Assembly (NCBI RefSeq): GCF_003628445.1
Contig: NZ_RBZO01000034.1
Span: 1-42,247 of the forward strand
Source: Oceanobacillus bengalensis
Lineage (GTDB): Bacteria; Bacillota; Bacilli; Bacillales; Amphibacillaceae
Direction of reading: 5' to 3'
Length of the DNA stretch: 42,247 nucleotides
Shown here: positions 8,733-17,731 of the stretch, piece by piece
How the letters are laid out: every line of letters starts with the position of its first letter
Numbering within the stretch: the first letter of the stretch is position 1
Notes under the pieces: model-generated
The model's input: the letters and a program-made list of their open reading frames with translations, nothing else
Told to the model about the DNA's origin: nothing
Databases searched by the model: none
Program-made: the position numbers and the translations under genes

Positions 8733-8882
8733 TTACATATATTTTTGATATTCATTAATTAATTTATCTAATTTCGTACTGGATGAGATAACAGCTTCAG
8801 ATGTTAAATCATATTTATCGCTTAATGTAATCATCTCTTCACGGCATTCTTCAATTTTTTCCATTAACATTGATTTAGTCAC
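8733..8882 (-). CDS. Spo0E-like aspartyl-phosphate phosphatase (small protein)
   Basis: A 49-residue protein. Members of the Spo0E family dephosphorylate Spo0A~P and so delay sporulation. The family signature is an SxxLDxLIxxY helix, seen here as SSTKLDKLINEYQKY at 34-48, preceded by the helix MEKIEECREEMITLS at 7-21. The length suits the family. The start is GTG, with AGGAGG 9 bases upstream; an in-frame TTG one codon earlier is also possible. The gene stands alone, convergent with the mevalonate operon and divergent from sigW. Family assignment is by motif; target specificity is unknown. Confidence 0.8.
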   Translation of the reverse strand: MTKSMLMEKIEECREEMITLSDKYDLTSEAVISSSTKLDKLINEYQKYM

Positions 8883-9057
8883 CAAAACTTACCTCCTATC
8901 TAGTATACTATAATAAGAGAATACCCAATTAAATGCAATATTGAAACTGTGAATTTTTTGTGATTTTTTAAAAAAATAGGTTTATTATTGCTAGTGGTAG
9001 GGAATAGAAAGAGTTTTATTTTGTATTTAAGTAATTTGTAAATCATTTTATATAAAA

Positions 9058-9083
9058 TGAAACCTTTTTTAAACCTAATCGTA
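9058..9083 (+). promoter_or_regulatory. SigW autoregulatory promoter
   Basis: TGAAAC at 9058-9063 and CGTA at 9080-9083 are separated by 16 bases, matching the established SigW consensus exactly. The site lies 34 bases before sigW, as expected for sigma-factor autoregulation. Confidence 0.88.
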
Positions 9084-9116
9084 TTATAAATACCGCAAGT
9101 AAGCGGAGGTACTTAA

Positions 9117-9680
9117 ATGGAACAATTAATAAAAGAAAAGATTAAACAGGTAAAAAAAGGGGACCAAGCTGCTTATAGCGATATTGTAGGTTTTTATCAA
9201 AACAAAATATATCAGCATTGCTATCGAATGCTTGGAAATGCACACGAGGCGGAGGATATGGCGCAAGAGGCATTTATTCGTGCATATGTGAATATCGATT
9301 CCTTTGATGACCGCAGGAAGTTTTCAACTTGGTTATATCGTATAGCTACGAACTTATCGATTGACAGAATAAGAAAACGAAAACCAGATTATTTTTTAGA
9401 TGCGGAAGTAAAAGGAACAGATGGACTCGATATGTATTCACAGATCTCAACGGAAGATAGGTCACCAGTTGAGGAAGTGGAAAATTTGGAGCTCAAGCGT
9501 TATATTCATAATGAAATATCACAACTTCCACCGAAATACAGAAGTATTATTATCTTACGTTATCTAGAGGAATTTTCTCTCCAGGAAATTAGTGATATCT
9601 TAGATATACCACTAGGCACCGTGAAAACAAGAATACATCGGGGAAGGGAAGCTTTGCGTAAAAGGCTTCGCCACGTGTAA
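9117..9680 (+). CDS. sigW: ECF RNA polymerase sigma factor SigW
   Basis: Directs RNA polymerase to genes of the cell-envelope stress response. The 187-residue protein has the two ECF regions. Region 2 includes YRMLGNAHEAEDMAQEAFIRAY and STWLYRIATNLSIDRIRKRKP; region 4 includes LPPKYRSIIILRYLEEFSLQEISDIL with its helix-turn-helix and the closing PLGTVKTRIHRGREALRKRL. Identification as SigW rather than another ECF factor rests on the following anti-sigma gene, the SigW promoter and the synteny with cdaA-cdaR-glmM. The ATG is preceded by GGAGG. It is cotranscribed with rsiW. Confidence 0.93.
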   Translation: MEQLIKEKIKQVKKGDQAAYSDIVGFYQNKIYQHCYRMLGNAHEAEDMAQEAFIRAYVNIDSFDDRRKFSTWLYRIATNLSIDRIRKRKPDYFLDAEVKGTDGLDMYSQISTEDRSPVEEVENLELKRYIHNEISQLPPKYRSIIILRYLEEFSLQEISDILDIPLGTVKTRIHRGREALRKRLRHV

Positions 9681-9695
9681 AGGAGTGTGACCCAC

Positions 9696-10331
9696 TTGGA
9701 AACCCATAATAAAATGATTGAATTAATGCATAGGCATTTAGATGGAGATTTAAAGAAAGAAGAAGAGGTAATTCTTCGTACTCATTTAGAAGAATGTGTA
9801 TCATGCCAACACCATTTTCATGATTTAAAGCGAACGATATCGTTACTTAAAAGTGTAGAAACGATTGAAGCGCCAATAAATTTCACGGAAAATGTGATGG
9901 CTAAACTCGGGGCAGAGAAGAAACATTTCAAGTATAAGCGGTGGTTTAAAACACATCCACTCATAACTGCGGCTGCAATTTTCTTTATTTTTATGTTGAG
10001 TGGAGCGTTTGTTCAGTTTGAAGGGCAGAGTGAGTTAGTTGTTTCTAAGCAGGAGAACCTTATTGTTAAAGGGGATACAGTTATTGTACCTGAGGGTGTA
10101 ACTGTAGAAGGTGATCTTCTTGTGAAAAATGGTAATCTCATTATCGATGGAACTGTAGATGGAAATGTAACCATTGTTAATGGCGAGTTAATTGATGATG
10201 ACCCTCTTGAAGGTGAGGGCTTGATGGCCTCTGTTGGAGAGATAAATGGTGAATTAAATACAGTAAATAAAATGTTTGAGTGGTTGTGGTTTCAAGCTAA
10301 AAGTTTATTTAAAGGGGTATTCTCATTTTAA
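9696..10331 (+). CDS. rsiW: Anti-sigma-W factor RsiW
   Basis: Holds SigW inactive at the membrane until regulated proteolysis releases it. The N-terminal zinc-binding anti-sigma domain shows [12 protein letters not shown] (H-x3-C-x2-C). One transmembrane helix, about [18 protein letters not shown], follows a basic stretch, and the extracytoplasmic tail holds short beta repeats such as [21 protein letters not shown] place the start at TTG 9696, 10 bases after AAAGGAG; the in-frame GTG at 9687 lies too close to that site. The gene follows sigW directly and ends at a terminator. Confidence 0.9.
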   Translation: METHNKMIELMHRHLDGDLKKEEEVILRTHLEECVSCQHHFHDLKRTISLLKSVETIEAPINFTENVMAKLGAEKKHFKYKRWFKTHPLITAAAIFFIFMLSGAFVQFEGQSELVVSKQENLIVKGDTVIVPEGVTVEGDLLVKNGNLIIDGTVDGNVTIVNGELIDDDPLEGEGLMASVGEINGELNTVNKMFEWLWFQAKSLFKGVFSF

Positions 10332-10339
10332 TATTTGCT

Positions 10340-10372
10340 AAACCAGATAGGCTAATGCCTATCTGGTTTTTT
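10340..10372 (+). terminator. Terminator of sigW-rsiW
   Basis: AACCAGATAGGC and GCCTATCTGGTT pair with a TAAT loop, and T residues follow. Confidence 0.9.
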
Positions 10373-10516
10373 AGTCGCATATATTGGGTATAGGAAATAA
10401 TAATAATACTTCAGTCTTCCCTTTATGTTTCTTGTTACGTTTATGATATAATTATTATCATACTTTTCGGGTTATGAGAGATCTGATGAAATTTAACGAT
10501 AGAAGGATGTGTGAAC

Positions 10517-11338
10517 ATGCTTGATGGGGGTCTAGACTTTCTGGATATGCTAAGAATAGGCGTAGATATTGCTCTCGTCTGGTATGTATTTTATAAATTA
10601 ATGATGCTAATTAGAGGTACAAAGGCAATCCAGTTATTAAAAGGAATTGCAGTTGTCTTGCTAATTTGGGCACTTAGTCTTTTATTTAATTTACAAACAA
10701 TGCAATGGTTAACAAATGAAGCGATTACTTGGGGTTTTCTTGCTATCATTATTCTTTTCCAACCAGAATTGAGAAGAGCGCTTGAACAATTAGGTAGAGG
10801 GAATTTATTCTCAAGAACTGCAAGGTCGGAAGAAGAAATATTAGCCAAGAAGATTGATGCAATTATACAGTCTTGTAATTATATGGCTAAAAGACGTATA
10901 GGCGCACTAATCACCATTGAGGGAGATACTGGTGTTGGGGAATATACGGAAACAGGGATACCAATCGATGGGAATCTCACGCATCAGCTATTAACGAACA
11001 TATTTACACCGAATACGCCGCTTCATGACGGGGCTGTTATTATCAAAGATGGGAAGATCACGGCAGCAGCCTGTTACCTTCCTTTATCGGAAAGCCCCTT
11101 TATTTCAAAAGAATTAGGAACAAGACATCGAGCCGCAATGGGAATAAGTGAAGTTACAGATGCGCTAACAATTGTTGTATCTGAAGAGACTGGAGCTATC
11201 TCTTGTACCAAAAATGGTGAATTACATAGAGATACAAAGGAAGATACATTAAAACAAATGCTTAATGCCCACTTATCTTTAATGCAAGAATCCTCTGATA
11301 AAAAGTCGTTTAAGCGAAAGGGGAGTAAAAATGGATAA
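10517..11338 (+). CDS. cdaA: Diadenylate cyclase CdaA
   Basis: Makes the essential messenger c-di-AMP from two ATP at the membrane. Three hydrophobic helices occupy about the first 85 residues, followed by the DAC domain with TPLHDGAVII (DGA motif) and LGTRHRAAMG (RHR motif), both needed for catalysis. The ATG at 10517 is preferred over the in-frame GTG at 10511 because the AAGGA site lies about 10 bases before it. The gene overlaps cdaR by 8 bases and is followed by glmM, the conserved Firmicutes operon in which CdaR and GlmM modulate the cyclase. Confidence 0.94.
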   Translation: MLDGGLDFLDMLRIGVDIALVWYVFYKLMMLIRGTKAIQLLKGIAVVLLIWALSLLFNLQTMQWLTNEAITWGFLAIIILFQPELRRALEQLGRGNLFSRTARSEEEILAKKIDAIIQSCNYMAKRRIGALITIEGDTGVGEYTETGIPIDGNLTHQLLTNIFTPNTPLHDGAVIIKDGKITAAACYLPLSESPFISKELGTRHRAAMGISEVTDALTIVVSEETGAISCTKNGELHRDTKEDTLKQMLNAHLSLMQESSDKKSFKRKGSKNG

Positions 11339-12557
11339 TTGGTTTAAAAGTAAATGGTTTGTCCGTTTTGCTGCGTTAGCCTTTGCGATTGTATTATATG
11401 TATTCGTTGATATAGATGTAAACTCTACAGGCGCAGATTCTAATCTGCCTGGAAGATCATCTGAAACACAGCAATTTGATGATGTACCTGTTCAAATTAA
11501 GATAGATAGTGAGAACTATGTCGTAACCGGTGTGCCAGAATATGTATCGGTAACTCTATCTGGTTCTCCAAGTACCTTACGACCAATCGTATTGCAAAGA
11601 AACTTTGATGTATATGTGGATCTTGAGGGATTGGAAGAAGGAGAACATACCGTTGAAATTAAACATGATATAACAGATGAATTAGAGGTATTTATCGAAC
11701 CAAAAACAATTGATATATACATTGAAGAGAGAGCTACGGAACAATTTGAAATATCTGCTGAGTTCTTTAATCAGGATAAATTACCACAAGGATATGAACT
11801 TGGTGAGTTTGAAATTACTCCGTCTGAGGTCACAATCACAAGCTCTAGAAGAATCATTGATGGCATTGGTGTTGTGAAAGTATTTGTTGATCTGACTGGA
11901 TTGGAAGAATCCATCAATAATCGAGAAGTACCTGTAAATGTGTATGATAGTCAGGGAAATGAGTTAAATGTTAGGATTGAACCTGAAACAGTGGTAGTTT
12001 CTGCCGAAATAAACAATCCAAGTAAGACGGTAAGCTTGAATATTCCTACAACTGGTGAATTACCTGAAGGCTATTCATTAACATCACTTTCTGCTAATGT
12101 AGAAGAGGTAGAGGCATTTGCAGTAAGTAATGTGTTAGAAGGTATTGAGATGATATCAACAGAGGAAATTAATTTATCAGAAATTACCGAGACGGGTACG
12201 TTAGAAGTGGACTTGTCCCTACCAGAAGGCGTGAATGTGCCAGATGTTGAAACAATTGAGGTAATGATAGAACTTGAGCAAACACTAACCTTTGAGGGAC
12301 TTCCTATTGAAGTAGATGGTATACAAGATGGACAAGCTGTAACCTTCTTGGAACCTGAGGATGAAGGAATGGATATAACAGCAGTTGGGAATGAAATAGA
12401 AATACGCGAATTAACCAACGAAGATTTCCGTATTTCTATTAATGTAGAAGGGTTAGACCCTGGTGAGTATATGCTACCAGTTGAGATCGAAGGACCTGAT
12501 CTTGAAGAAGCAGTGATTACACCTGAATACGATGAGATTCGGGTACAGATAGATTAG
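11331..12557 (+). CDS. cdaR: CdaA regulatory protein CdaR (YbbR domains)
   Basis: Membrane-anchored regulator of CdaA. It has an N-terminal signal-anchor at about residues 8-27 (VRFAALAFAIVLYVFVDI), then several YbbR-type extracytoplasmic repeats of about 80 residues. The repeats are seen as recurring segments such as VPVQIKIDSENYVVTGVPEYVSVTL and the later YELGEFEITPSEVTI and YSLTSLSANVEEVEAF. The chain is strongly acidic, as expected for a halotolerant host. Its ATG lies within the end of cdaA with AAAGGGGAG upstream. Confidence 0.9.
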   Translation: MDNWFKSKWFVRFAALAFAIVLYVFVDIDVNSTGADSNLPGRSSETQQFDDVPVQIKIDSENYVVTGVPEYVSVTLSGSPSTLRPIVLQRNFDVYVDLEGLEEGEHTVEIKHDITDELEVFIEPKTIDIYIEERATEQFEISAEFFNQDKLPQGYELGEFEITPSEVTITSSRRIIDGIGVVKVFVDLTGLEESINNREVPVNVYDSQGNELNVRIEPETVVVSAEINNPSKTVSLNIPTTGELPEGYSLTSLSANVEEVEAFAVSNVLEGIEMISTEEINLSEITETGTLEVDLSLPEGVNVPDVETIEVMIELEQTLTFEGLPIEVDGIQDGQAVTFLEPEDEGMDITAVGNEIEIRELTNEDFRISINVEGLDPGEYMLPVEIEGPDLEEAVITPEYDEIRVQID

Positions 12558-12598
12558 ATTGAGTAGAGAAGCGGCTTAGGGGCAGCTACTCAATCTAA
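12554..12598 (+). repeat. 13-bp inverted repeat between cdaR and glmM
   Basis: TTAGATTGAGTAG (12554-12566) and CTACTCAATCTAA (12586-12598) are exact inverse copies around a 19-base loop, and overlap the cdaR stop codon. There is no T run after it, so it is more likely an RNA-stability or attenuating hairpin than a full terminator. Confidence 0.6.
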
Positions 12599-12683
12599 GA
12601 ATACTTAGTTATTTATGAGGCGTTTTATACAATGATTGGTATTGAGGCTCTCGCTTGTAAACACTTAAAAAGGAGAGGTACAA

Positions 12684-14030
12684 ATGGGAAAATACTTTGG
12701 AACTGATGGAGTAAGAGGAATTGCTAACAAAGAATTAACACCAGAATTAGCATATAGGCTAGGTCGTGTGGGAGGGTATGTATTAACCCAAACTACAGAT
12801 AAACCGAAAGTTATTATTGGCCGTGACACGCGTATTTCAGGGCATATGTTAGAGGGGGCACTTGTCTCTGGACTATTATCAATTGGTGCAGAGGTGATGA
12901 GGTTAGGCGTTATATCAACACCTGGTGTGGCATACCTGACGAAAGCACTTAGCGCACATGCTGGTATTATGATTTCAGCTTCACACAATCCAGTTGAAGA
13001 TAATGGGATTAAGTTTTTTGGACCAGATGGTTTTAAGCTAACGGATGAACAAGAAAATGAAATTGAACGCCTCATTGACTCAGAAGATGACTTACCACGA
13101 CCAATTGGTGGTGATATAGGGATTATTAATGATTACTTTGAAGGTGGACAAAAATACTTATCGTTCTTAAAAGATACGGTTGATAATGACTTTGAAGGGT
13201 TAACGATAGCTGTTGATAGTGCTCATGGAGCAACATCAAGTCTAGCCACACACTTATTTGCTGATTTAGAGGCAGATATTTTTTCAATGGGCTCATCACC
13301 AAACGGTTTAAATATTAATGATGGTGTTGGTTCTACGCATCCAGAGGCATTACAAGCTTTTGTTTTAGAGAAGGAAGCAGACATTGGTCTTGCTTTTGAT
13401 GGTGATGGTGATCGTTTGATTGCTGTCGACGAGAAGGGAAATATTGTCGACGGTGACCAAATTATGTACATTTGTGCGAAGTATTTGAATGAGCGTGGAG
13501 TATTACGCCAAAATACGGTCGTATCAACAGTAATGAGTAATATTGGATTTTATAAAGCACTTGAAGAACATGGGATAAAAAGCAGTAAGACAGCAGTTGG
13601 TGACCGTTACGTAATGGAGGAAATGCGTAAGGGTGGCTATAACCTTGGTGGTGAACAATCAGGACACATTATCTTTTTAAATTACATAACTACAGGTGAC
13701 GGAATGTTATCAGCTATTCAACTTGTTAATGTAATGAAGGAAACTGGTAAGCCATTATCTGAACTTGCTGGGGAGATGACTATTTACCCACAAGTATTGA
13801 AAAATGTAAAAGTTACAGACAAGAAAGAAGCACTAAACCATCCACAAATCTTAAGTGAGATTGAAAAGGTGGAAAAGGAGTTAGGAAGTAATGGCCGTGT
13901 GTTAGTACGTCCTTCCGGAACAGAGCCACTTGTTCGTGTGATGGTTGAAGCTCCAACTAAAGAGGAATGTGAGCAATATGTAGGTCGTATTGTTCAACTC
14001 GTTGAAGATTTGCTAGGAGTAAAAGAATAA
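12684..14030 (+). CDS. glmM: Phosphoglucosamine mutase GlmM
   Basis: Converts glucosamine-6-phosphate to glucosamine-1-phosphate for peptidoglycan and teichoic acid precursors. The 448-residue protein has YFGTDGVRG at 4-12, the phosphoserine loop [13 protein letters not shown] with S100, the magnesium loop FDGDGDR, the sugar-binding GGEQSGH, and the phosphate-binding [11 protein letters not shown] near the C-terminus. The ATG is preceded by AGGAGAGG. The mutase acts on the product of GlmS, encoded 1.1 kb downstream, and is known to bind and inhibit CdaA in relatives. Confidence 0.96.
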   Translation: MGKYFGTDGVRGIANKELTPELAYRLGRVGGYVLTQTTDKPKVIIGRDTRISGHMLEGALVSGLLSIGAEVMRLGVISTPGVAYLTKALSAHAGIMISASHNPVEDNGIKFFGPDGFKLTDEQENEIERLIDSEDDLPRPIGGDIGIINDYFEGGQKYLSFLKDTVDNDFEGLTIAVDSAHGATSSLATHLFADLEADIFSMGSSPNGLNINDGVGSTHPEALQAFVLEKEADIGLAFDGDGDRLIAVDEKGNIVDGDQIMYICAKYLNERGVLRQNTVVSTVMSNIGFYKALEEHGIKSSKTAVGDRYVMEEMRKGGYNLGGEQSGHIIFLNYITTGDGMLSAIQLVNVMKETGKPLSELAGEMTIYPQVLKNVKVTDKKEALNHPQILSEIEKVEKELGSNGRVLVRPSGTEPLVRVMVEAPTKEECEQYVGRIVQLVEDLLGVKE

Positions 14031-14044
14031 ATAGGTTGTCTCTA

Positions 14045-14080
14045 GGGCGTAAGAATGTTATTCATTCTTACGCCCCTTTT
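14045..14080 (+). terminator. Terminator of cdaA-cdaR-glmM
   Basis: GGGCGTAAGAATG and CATTCTTACGCCC form a 13-base stem with a five-base loop, followed by CTTTT. Confidence 0.9.
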
Positions 14081-14190
14081 AAAAATGATGTTGAATAATC
14101 CTTACCATCTATTATATGGGCATTCTCTAGTGTCTTAATTACTTGAATGTTTTTAACATTGCGGGTAATCTTATGCTAGGAGGGGTCTAT

Positions 14191-14742
14191 TTGAAGAAAA
14201 TAATTTGGGGATTAGTGTCAATATTAATTATTGCTATTGGAATTTTTTCTTACATAATAATATATAATGTTCAAGATAAAAACGATGAAAATAATAGTGC
14301 AGATGCATCATCAGTTGTTAATACACTAGCAGAAGATAGAACTGAAGTACAGGGAACAATTACACAAGAAAATTTAGAGCAATATAAGAAAGAAGGACTT
14401 AACCCGTTCGGTAAAACAACATCGATCGAGGAGTCAACAATTTACCATTATAATGAATACATTCATGGGATGTCACATCAAAAAGTAAAAGCGGAAGAAA
14501 AGTGGGGATATTATGAGATTCATCCCGAGAGGATTCAGTGGTTACTCGAAGGTCTGGATGTTGTAGAGATTAACAATGAAACAGTTTATCGTAAAATTTT
14601 AGAGAGATGGGCAGAAGGTGACTTTTCTAAAGTAGATGATGATCACAATGCAATCTGGACTCTTCAGGGGGGAACGATTGGAGAGGCAACAGGTATCTTA
14701 AGCCCTGAAGAAGAACAGGCATATATTGAAAGCAAGCAATAA
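14191..14742 (+). CDS. DUF6241-like membrane-anchored protein
   Basis: A 183-residue protein of unknown function. A basic N-terminus and a hydrophobic helix at about residues 4-27 make a signal anchor, followed by an acidic spacer and a compact C-terminal domain. That domain contains YNEYIHGMSHQKVKAEEKW, HPERIQWLLEGL and HNAIWTLQGGTIGEATGIL, which I associate from memory with the DUF6241 family of Bacillaceae. The start is TTG at 14191, 7 bases after AGGAGG; an earlier in-frame ATG at 14143 lacks a ribosome site. It stands alone between glmM and glmS. Confidence 0.65.
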   Translation: MKKIIWGLVSILIIAIGIFSYIIIYNVQDKNDENNSADASSVVNTLAEDRTEVQGTITQENLEQYKKEGLNPFGKTTSIEESTIYHYNEYIHGMSHQKVKAEEKWGYYEIHPERIQWLLEGLDVVEINNETVYRKILERWAEGDFSKVDDDHNAIWTLQGGTIGEATGILSPEEEQAYIESKQ

Positions 14743-14930
14743 ATATCATTTTTAACAAAATATAAAGGTCTTACATAAAATAACATTATATACCCGAAAG
14801 TTTTAATTGACCAAGTGAATAGAACTCGGGTAAAATAAAATAGGTTCACTCATGTCTTTACTATCTTAGTAAAAAGTGGGTGGATGTTTATTTTAGAGGA
14901 GAAAGGAGCATAGTAAAACTAGTTCAACTT

Positions 14931-15100
14931 AAAGCGCCAGAACTATTTTCGTTCGAAAAGGAGAAATAGTTGACGAGGTGGAGGTCATCGAATATTTCGG
15001 CGGATACCTCCCGATTGAACATCTCAGTCGTTTACGTTTTATTCTAAAACAATAAGGTGACTTATTGGACAAAGGGATAAAATAAGATGTCATCTAACAC
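14931..15100 (+). ncRNA. glmS ribozyme-riboswitch
   Basis: The conserved core is visible: AAAGCGCCAGAACT, with the self-cleavage site expected before G14934, then GTTGACGAGGTGGAGGTCAT, CGAATATTTCGGCGGAT and ACCTCCCG. It lies in the glmS leader. In this family glucosamine-6-phosphate acts as the cofactor for cleavage, which destabilises the mRNA. The 3' boundary is approximate. Confidence 0.93.
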
Positions 15101-15104
15101 GAGA

Positions 15105-15158
15105 AAGGGGCAGTAAGAAGGCCCCGTATTAATATTTACGTCTTTTTGTCTGCCCCTT
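15105..15158 (+). promoter_or_regulatory. Long hairpin in the glmS leader
   Basis: AAGGGGCAG (15105-15113) and CTGCCCCTT (15150-15158) pair. The hairpin lies between the ribozyme and the glmS ribosome site (AGGAGG) and has no T run after it. It could protect the transcript or pause polymerase. Confidence 0.5.
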
Positions 15159-15179
15159 ATAATAGGAGGACACAACGAT

Positions 15180-16982
15180 ATGTGCGGAATTGTAGGTTAT
15201 ATCGGACAGAATGATTCAAAAAATATTTTATTAAACGGATTGGAAAAATTAGAATATAGAGGTTATGATTCAGCTGGTATTGCAGTGCTTAATGACGATG
15301 GTATAAACCTTACAAAGGTAAAAGGCCGTATTGCAACATTAAAAGAAAGTGTTGACAATTCTATCCAAGCAACGATGGGAATTGGACATACACGTTGGGC
15401 AACACATGGTGTCCCAAGTATCGCTAATGCACATCCCCATCAAAGCACTTCAGGGAAATTCACCATTGTTCATAATGGTGTTATTGAGAACTACCAGGAT
15501 TTAAAGCGTGAATACCTTAGTGATGTAGTATTTGTGAGCGAAACAGATACGGAAGTTATTGTACAACTAATTAATAAGCTTTATGAAAAATATCAAGATA
15601 CTGCTAAAGCTTTCCGTGAAGCTATGAGCCTTATTAAAGGTTCTTATGCCATTGGAATGATTGATGCAGATGACGCTGAAACATTATATGTAGCAAAAAA
15701 TAAAAGCCCGTTACTCATTGGCCTTGGCGATGGCTTTAATGTCATTGCAAGTGACGCGATGGCAACGTTAAAAGAAACCGATCAGTATCTTGAAATTTCC
15801 GATAAAGAAATTGTTTTCGTAAAACGTAATAATGTTGAAATTCAAAAACTAGATGGTACCGTTGTTGAACGTAAGCCATATACAGCACAAATTGATGTAA
15901 GTGACATTGAAAAGGGAACATACCCTCATTATATGTTGAAAGAAATTGATGAGCAGCCAATTGTTATTCGTAAAATTATTAAAGAATATCAAGCTGGAGA
16001 CAATGAACTTAAACTGGATGAAGATATTCGCTCTGCTATGAAGGCAGCAGATAGAATCTATATTATCGCTGCAGGGACTAGTTACCATGCTGGTTTAGTT
16101 GGTAAAGGGTTTATTGAGAAATTAGCCGGTATTCCAGTGGAAGTACATGTTGCGAGTGAATTTTCATATAATATGCCACTTTTGTCTAGCAAACCGTTAT
16201 TTATTTTTATATCGCAAAGCGGAGAAACAGCTGATAGCAGATCCGTATTAGTAAAAATTAAAGAAATGGGACATCCAGCATTAACGATAACAAATGTGCC
16301 AGGATCCACCCTTTCTCGTGAAGCAGACTACACATTACACCTACATGCAGGTCCTGAAATTGCTGTTGCATCTACAAAAGCGTATACTGCACAAATTGCA
16401 GTACTAGCAATTTTGGCAGCAGATACAGCAAATGCAAAGGGAATTGAATTACCAATCGACCTGATGAAAGAGCTTGGTATTGTTGCAAGCACAATGGAAG
16501 TTTTAACTGATCAGAAGGAAGAAATAGAACAGTTAGCTAGAGACTATATGGCAACAACTCGCAATGCTTTCTTTATTGGTCGAAGCACGGACTATAATGT
16601 TTCATTAGAAGGTGCCTTGAAATTAAAGGAAATTTCTTATATCCAAGCAGAAGGTTTTGCTGGTGGGGAATTGAAACATGGTACGATTGCATTAATTGAA
16701 GATGGTACGCCAGTGGTTGCACTTGCTACTCAAGAAAATGTAAACTATTCAATTCGTGGTAACGTTCAGGAAGTAGTAGCGCGTGGAGCAAATGCGTTGA
16801 TAATAAGTATGAGAGGCTTAGAACAAGACGATGATGCATTTGTTCTACCTAAAGTTCATGAACTGCTTACACCACTTGTTAGTGTCATACCATTACAATT
16901 ATTGGCATATTATGCAGCACTTCATCGTGATTGTGATGTTGATAAACCAAGGAATTTGGCTAAGAGTGTAACTGTTGAATAG
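15180..16982 (+). CDS. glmS: Glutamine-fructose-6-phosphate aminotransferase GlmS
   Basis: Makes glucosamine-6-phosphate from fructose-6-phosphate and glutamine, the first step of amino-sugar synthesis. The 600-residue protein begins MCGIVGYIG, with the N-terminal nucleophile Cys2. The glutaminase domain shows GHTRWATHG and HNGVIENY, followed by two SIS domains with AAGTSYHAG and [11 protein letters not shown]. It ends [13 protein letters not shown], the conserved C-terminus whose coding sequence is the Tn7 TnsD recognition site. The gene is complete and not altered by the downstream transposon insertions. Confidence 0.97.
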   Translation: MCGIVGYIGQNDSKNILLNGLEKLEYRGYDSAGIAVLNDDGINLTKVKGRIATLKESVDNSIQATMGIGHTRWATHGVPSIANAHPHQSTSGKFTIVHNGVIENYQDLKREYLSDVVFVSETDTEVIVQLINKLYEKYQDTAKAFREAMSLIKGSYAIGMIDADDAETLYVAKNKSPLLIGLGDGFNVIASDAMATLKETDQYLEISDKEIVFVKRNNVEIQKLDGTVVERKPYTAQIDVSDIEKGTYPHYMLKEIDEQPIVIRKIIKEYQAGDNELKLDEDIRSAMKAADRIYIIAAGTSYHAGLVGKGFIEKLAGIPVEVHVASEFSYNMPLLSSKPLFIFISQSGETADSRSVLVKIKEMGHPALTITNVPGSTLSREADYTLHLHAGPEIAVASTKAYTAQIAVLAILAADTANAKGIELPIDLMKELGIVASTMEVLTDQKEEIEQLARDYMATTRNAFFIGRSTDYNVSLEGALKLKEISYIQAEGFAGGELKHGTIALIEDGTPVVALATQENVNYSIRGNVQEVVARGANALIISMRGLEQDDDAFVLPKVHELLTPLVSVIPLQLLAYYAALHRDCDVDKPRNLAKSVTVE

Positions 16983-17007
16983 GTTGATGAGGATTGTGAT
17001 TTGTTCT
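16947..17007 (+). other. attTn7-like attachment site at the 3' end of glmS
   Basis: The last codons of glmS ([12 protein letters not shown]) match the region bound by TnsD-type proteins. The pentamer GTTCT lies at 17003-17007, 21-25 bases after the stop codon, the usual Tn7 target position. The same pentamer flanks the main Tn7-like element at 17601-17605 and 40046-40050. Confidence 0.7.
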
Positions 17008-17600
17008 TATATAGCTGTTACTTTCCACTTCCCCAAGCTAAAAAGTCGGTACCTACTGCTAAATAGTTGGTTCCCGAATGGTAAAGAAACGGGGAAGTTC
17101 AACGGGGAAAACGCTATGTACTCGGATGGCTTTTCAATCACCATCCAAAAGGGATGTTCAATCCCAAATCAATAAAAAATCGGGCTGGATCCAATAGCGA
17201 TTCAGTCCTTTTCTTTATGCTTAATATCCCTCCAATCCCTTTCCAATAGTGGTTTTAGGCTATTTTCAATATCTTTTCCAGTTGTTTTCCTCACCCTATC
17301 AATCTAACGGATTACTAATCCCTATTCAGTGTGTTTTCCAAACATAAAAATCATTATATTTCCATTCTTTTCTCCTGATTCTTTCCTCCATTATGGAAAA
17401 ACTTAATTACAATGGCAGAATATTCGATACAACCCAGACGGGTTATTTCGGGTCATTTTCGGGTGTTTTAGGGAAGAACTTAATAGCAGATTGGAAAGAA
17501 GAGAAATGACGAGGAAAGAAGGAAGCGGCTTAGAGTCGCAAGGGTTTGAGGGGAGTGAGGAGGAGGGGAAGGCAGGGAAGGACTTATTAACAGGGGAATA
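17008..17600. mobile_element. Remnant of an older or neighbouring Tn7-like insertion
   Basis: A non-coding stretch bounded by GTTCT on both sides. Near its left side are two repeats resembling TnsB sites (CTAAAAAGTCGGTACC and CTAAATAGTTGGTTCCC). The middle is pyrimidine-rich with repeated TTTCCA, and the last 100 bases are purine-rich. It resembles 40051-40519 in layout and shares TTCCTCACNCTAT. No tns gene is present. I cannot identify a TGT terminus exactly at its edges. Confidence 0.5.
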
Positions 17601-17605
17601 GTTCT
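17601..17605. repeat. Target-site duplication GTTCT, tnsA side
   Basis: The pentamer directly before the TGTGG terminus is repeated at 40046-40050 after the opposite terminus. Confidence 0.75.
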
Positions 17606-17690
17606 TGTGGATTTAAAATAAAGTCGCGATGTTTATAAAAAAGATGCGATGTTTAAAATAAAGTCGCGACGTTTATAAAAAAGTTGCGAA
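17606..17690 (+). repeat. Tn7-like right (tnsA-side) end with four TnsB-type sites
   Basis: After TGTGGATTTA come four adjoining units of about 20 bases, alternating AATAAAGTCGCGA and ATAAAAAAGWTGCGA. AATAAAGTC is also found in the right end of Tn7 itself. Confidence 0.85.
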
Positions 17691-17696
17691 GCTTTG

Positions 17697-17724
17697 CCCC
17701 TTTGGATATGATTATCTAAAGGGG
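17697..17724 (+). promoter_or_regulatory. Hairpin covering the tnsA ribosome site
   Basis: CCCCTTTGGATA and TATCTAAAGGGG pair over 12 positions (one G-U) with a TGAT loop. The right arm is the ribosome site of tnsA, whose GTG is 8 bases further. Such a hairpin would block translation from transcripts that enter from outside the element. Confidence 0.6.
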
Positions 17725-17731
17725 TGTTTTT

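Noticed and set aside
16975-17175. 66-codon ORF after glmS
   Set aside because: It overlaps the glmS end and runs through the transposon-end repeats with no ribosome site.
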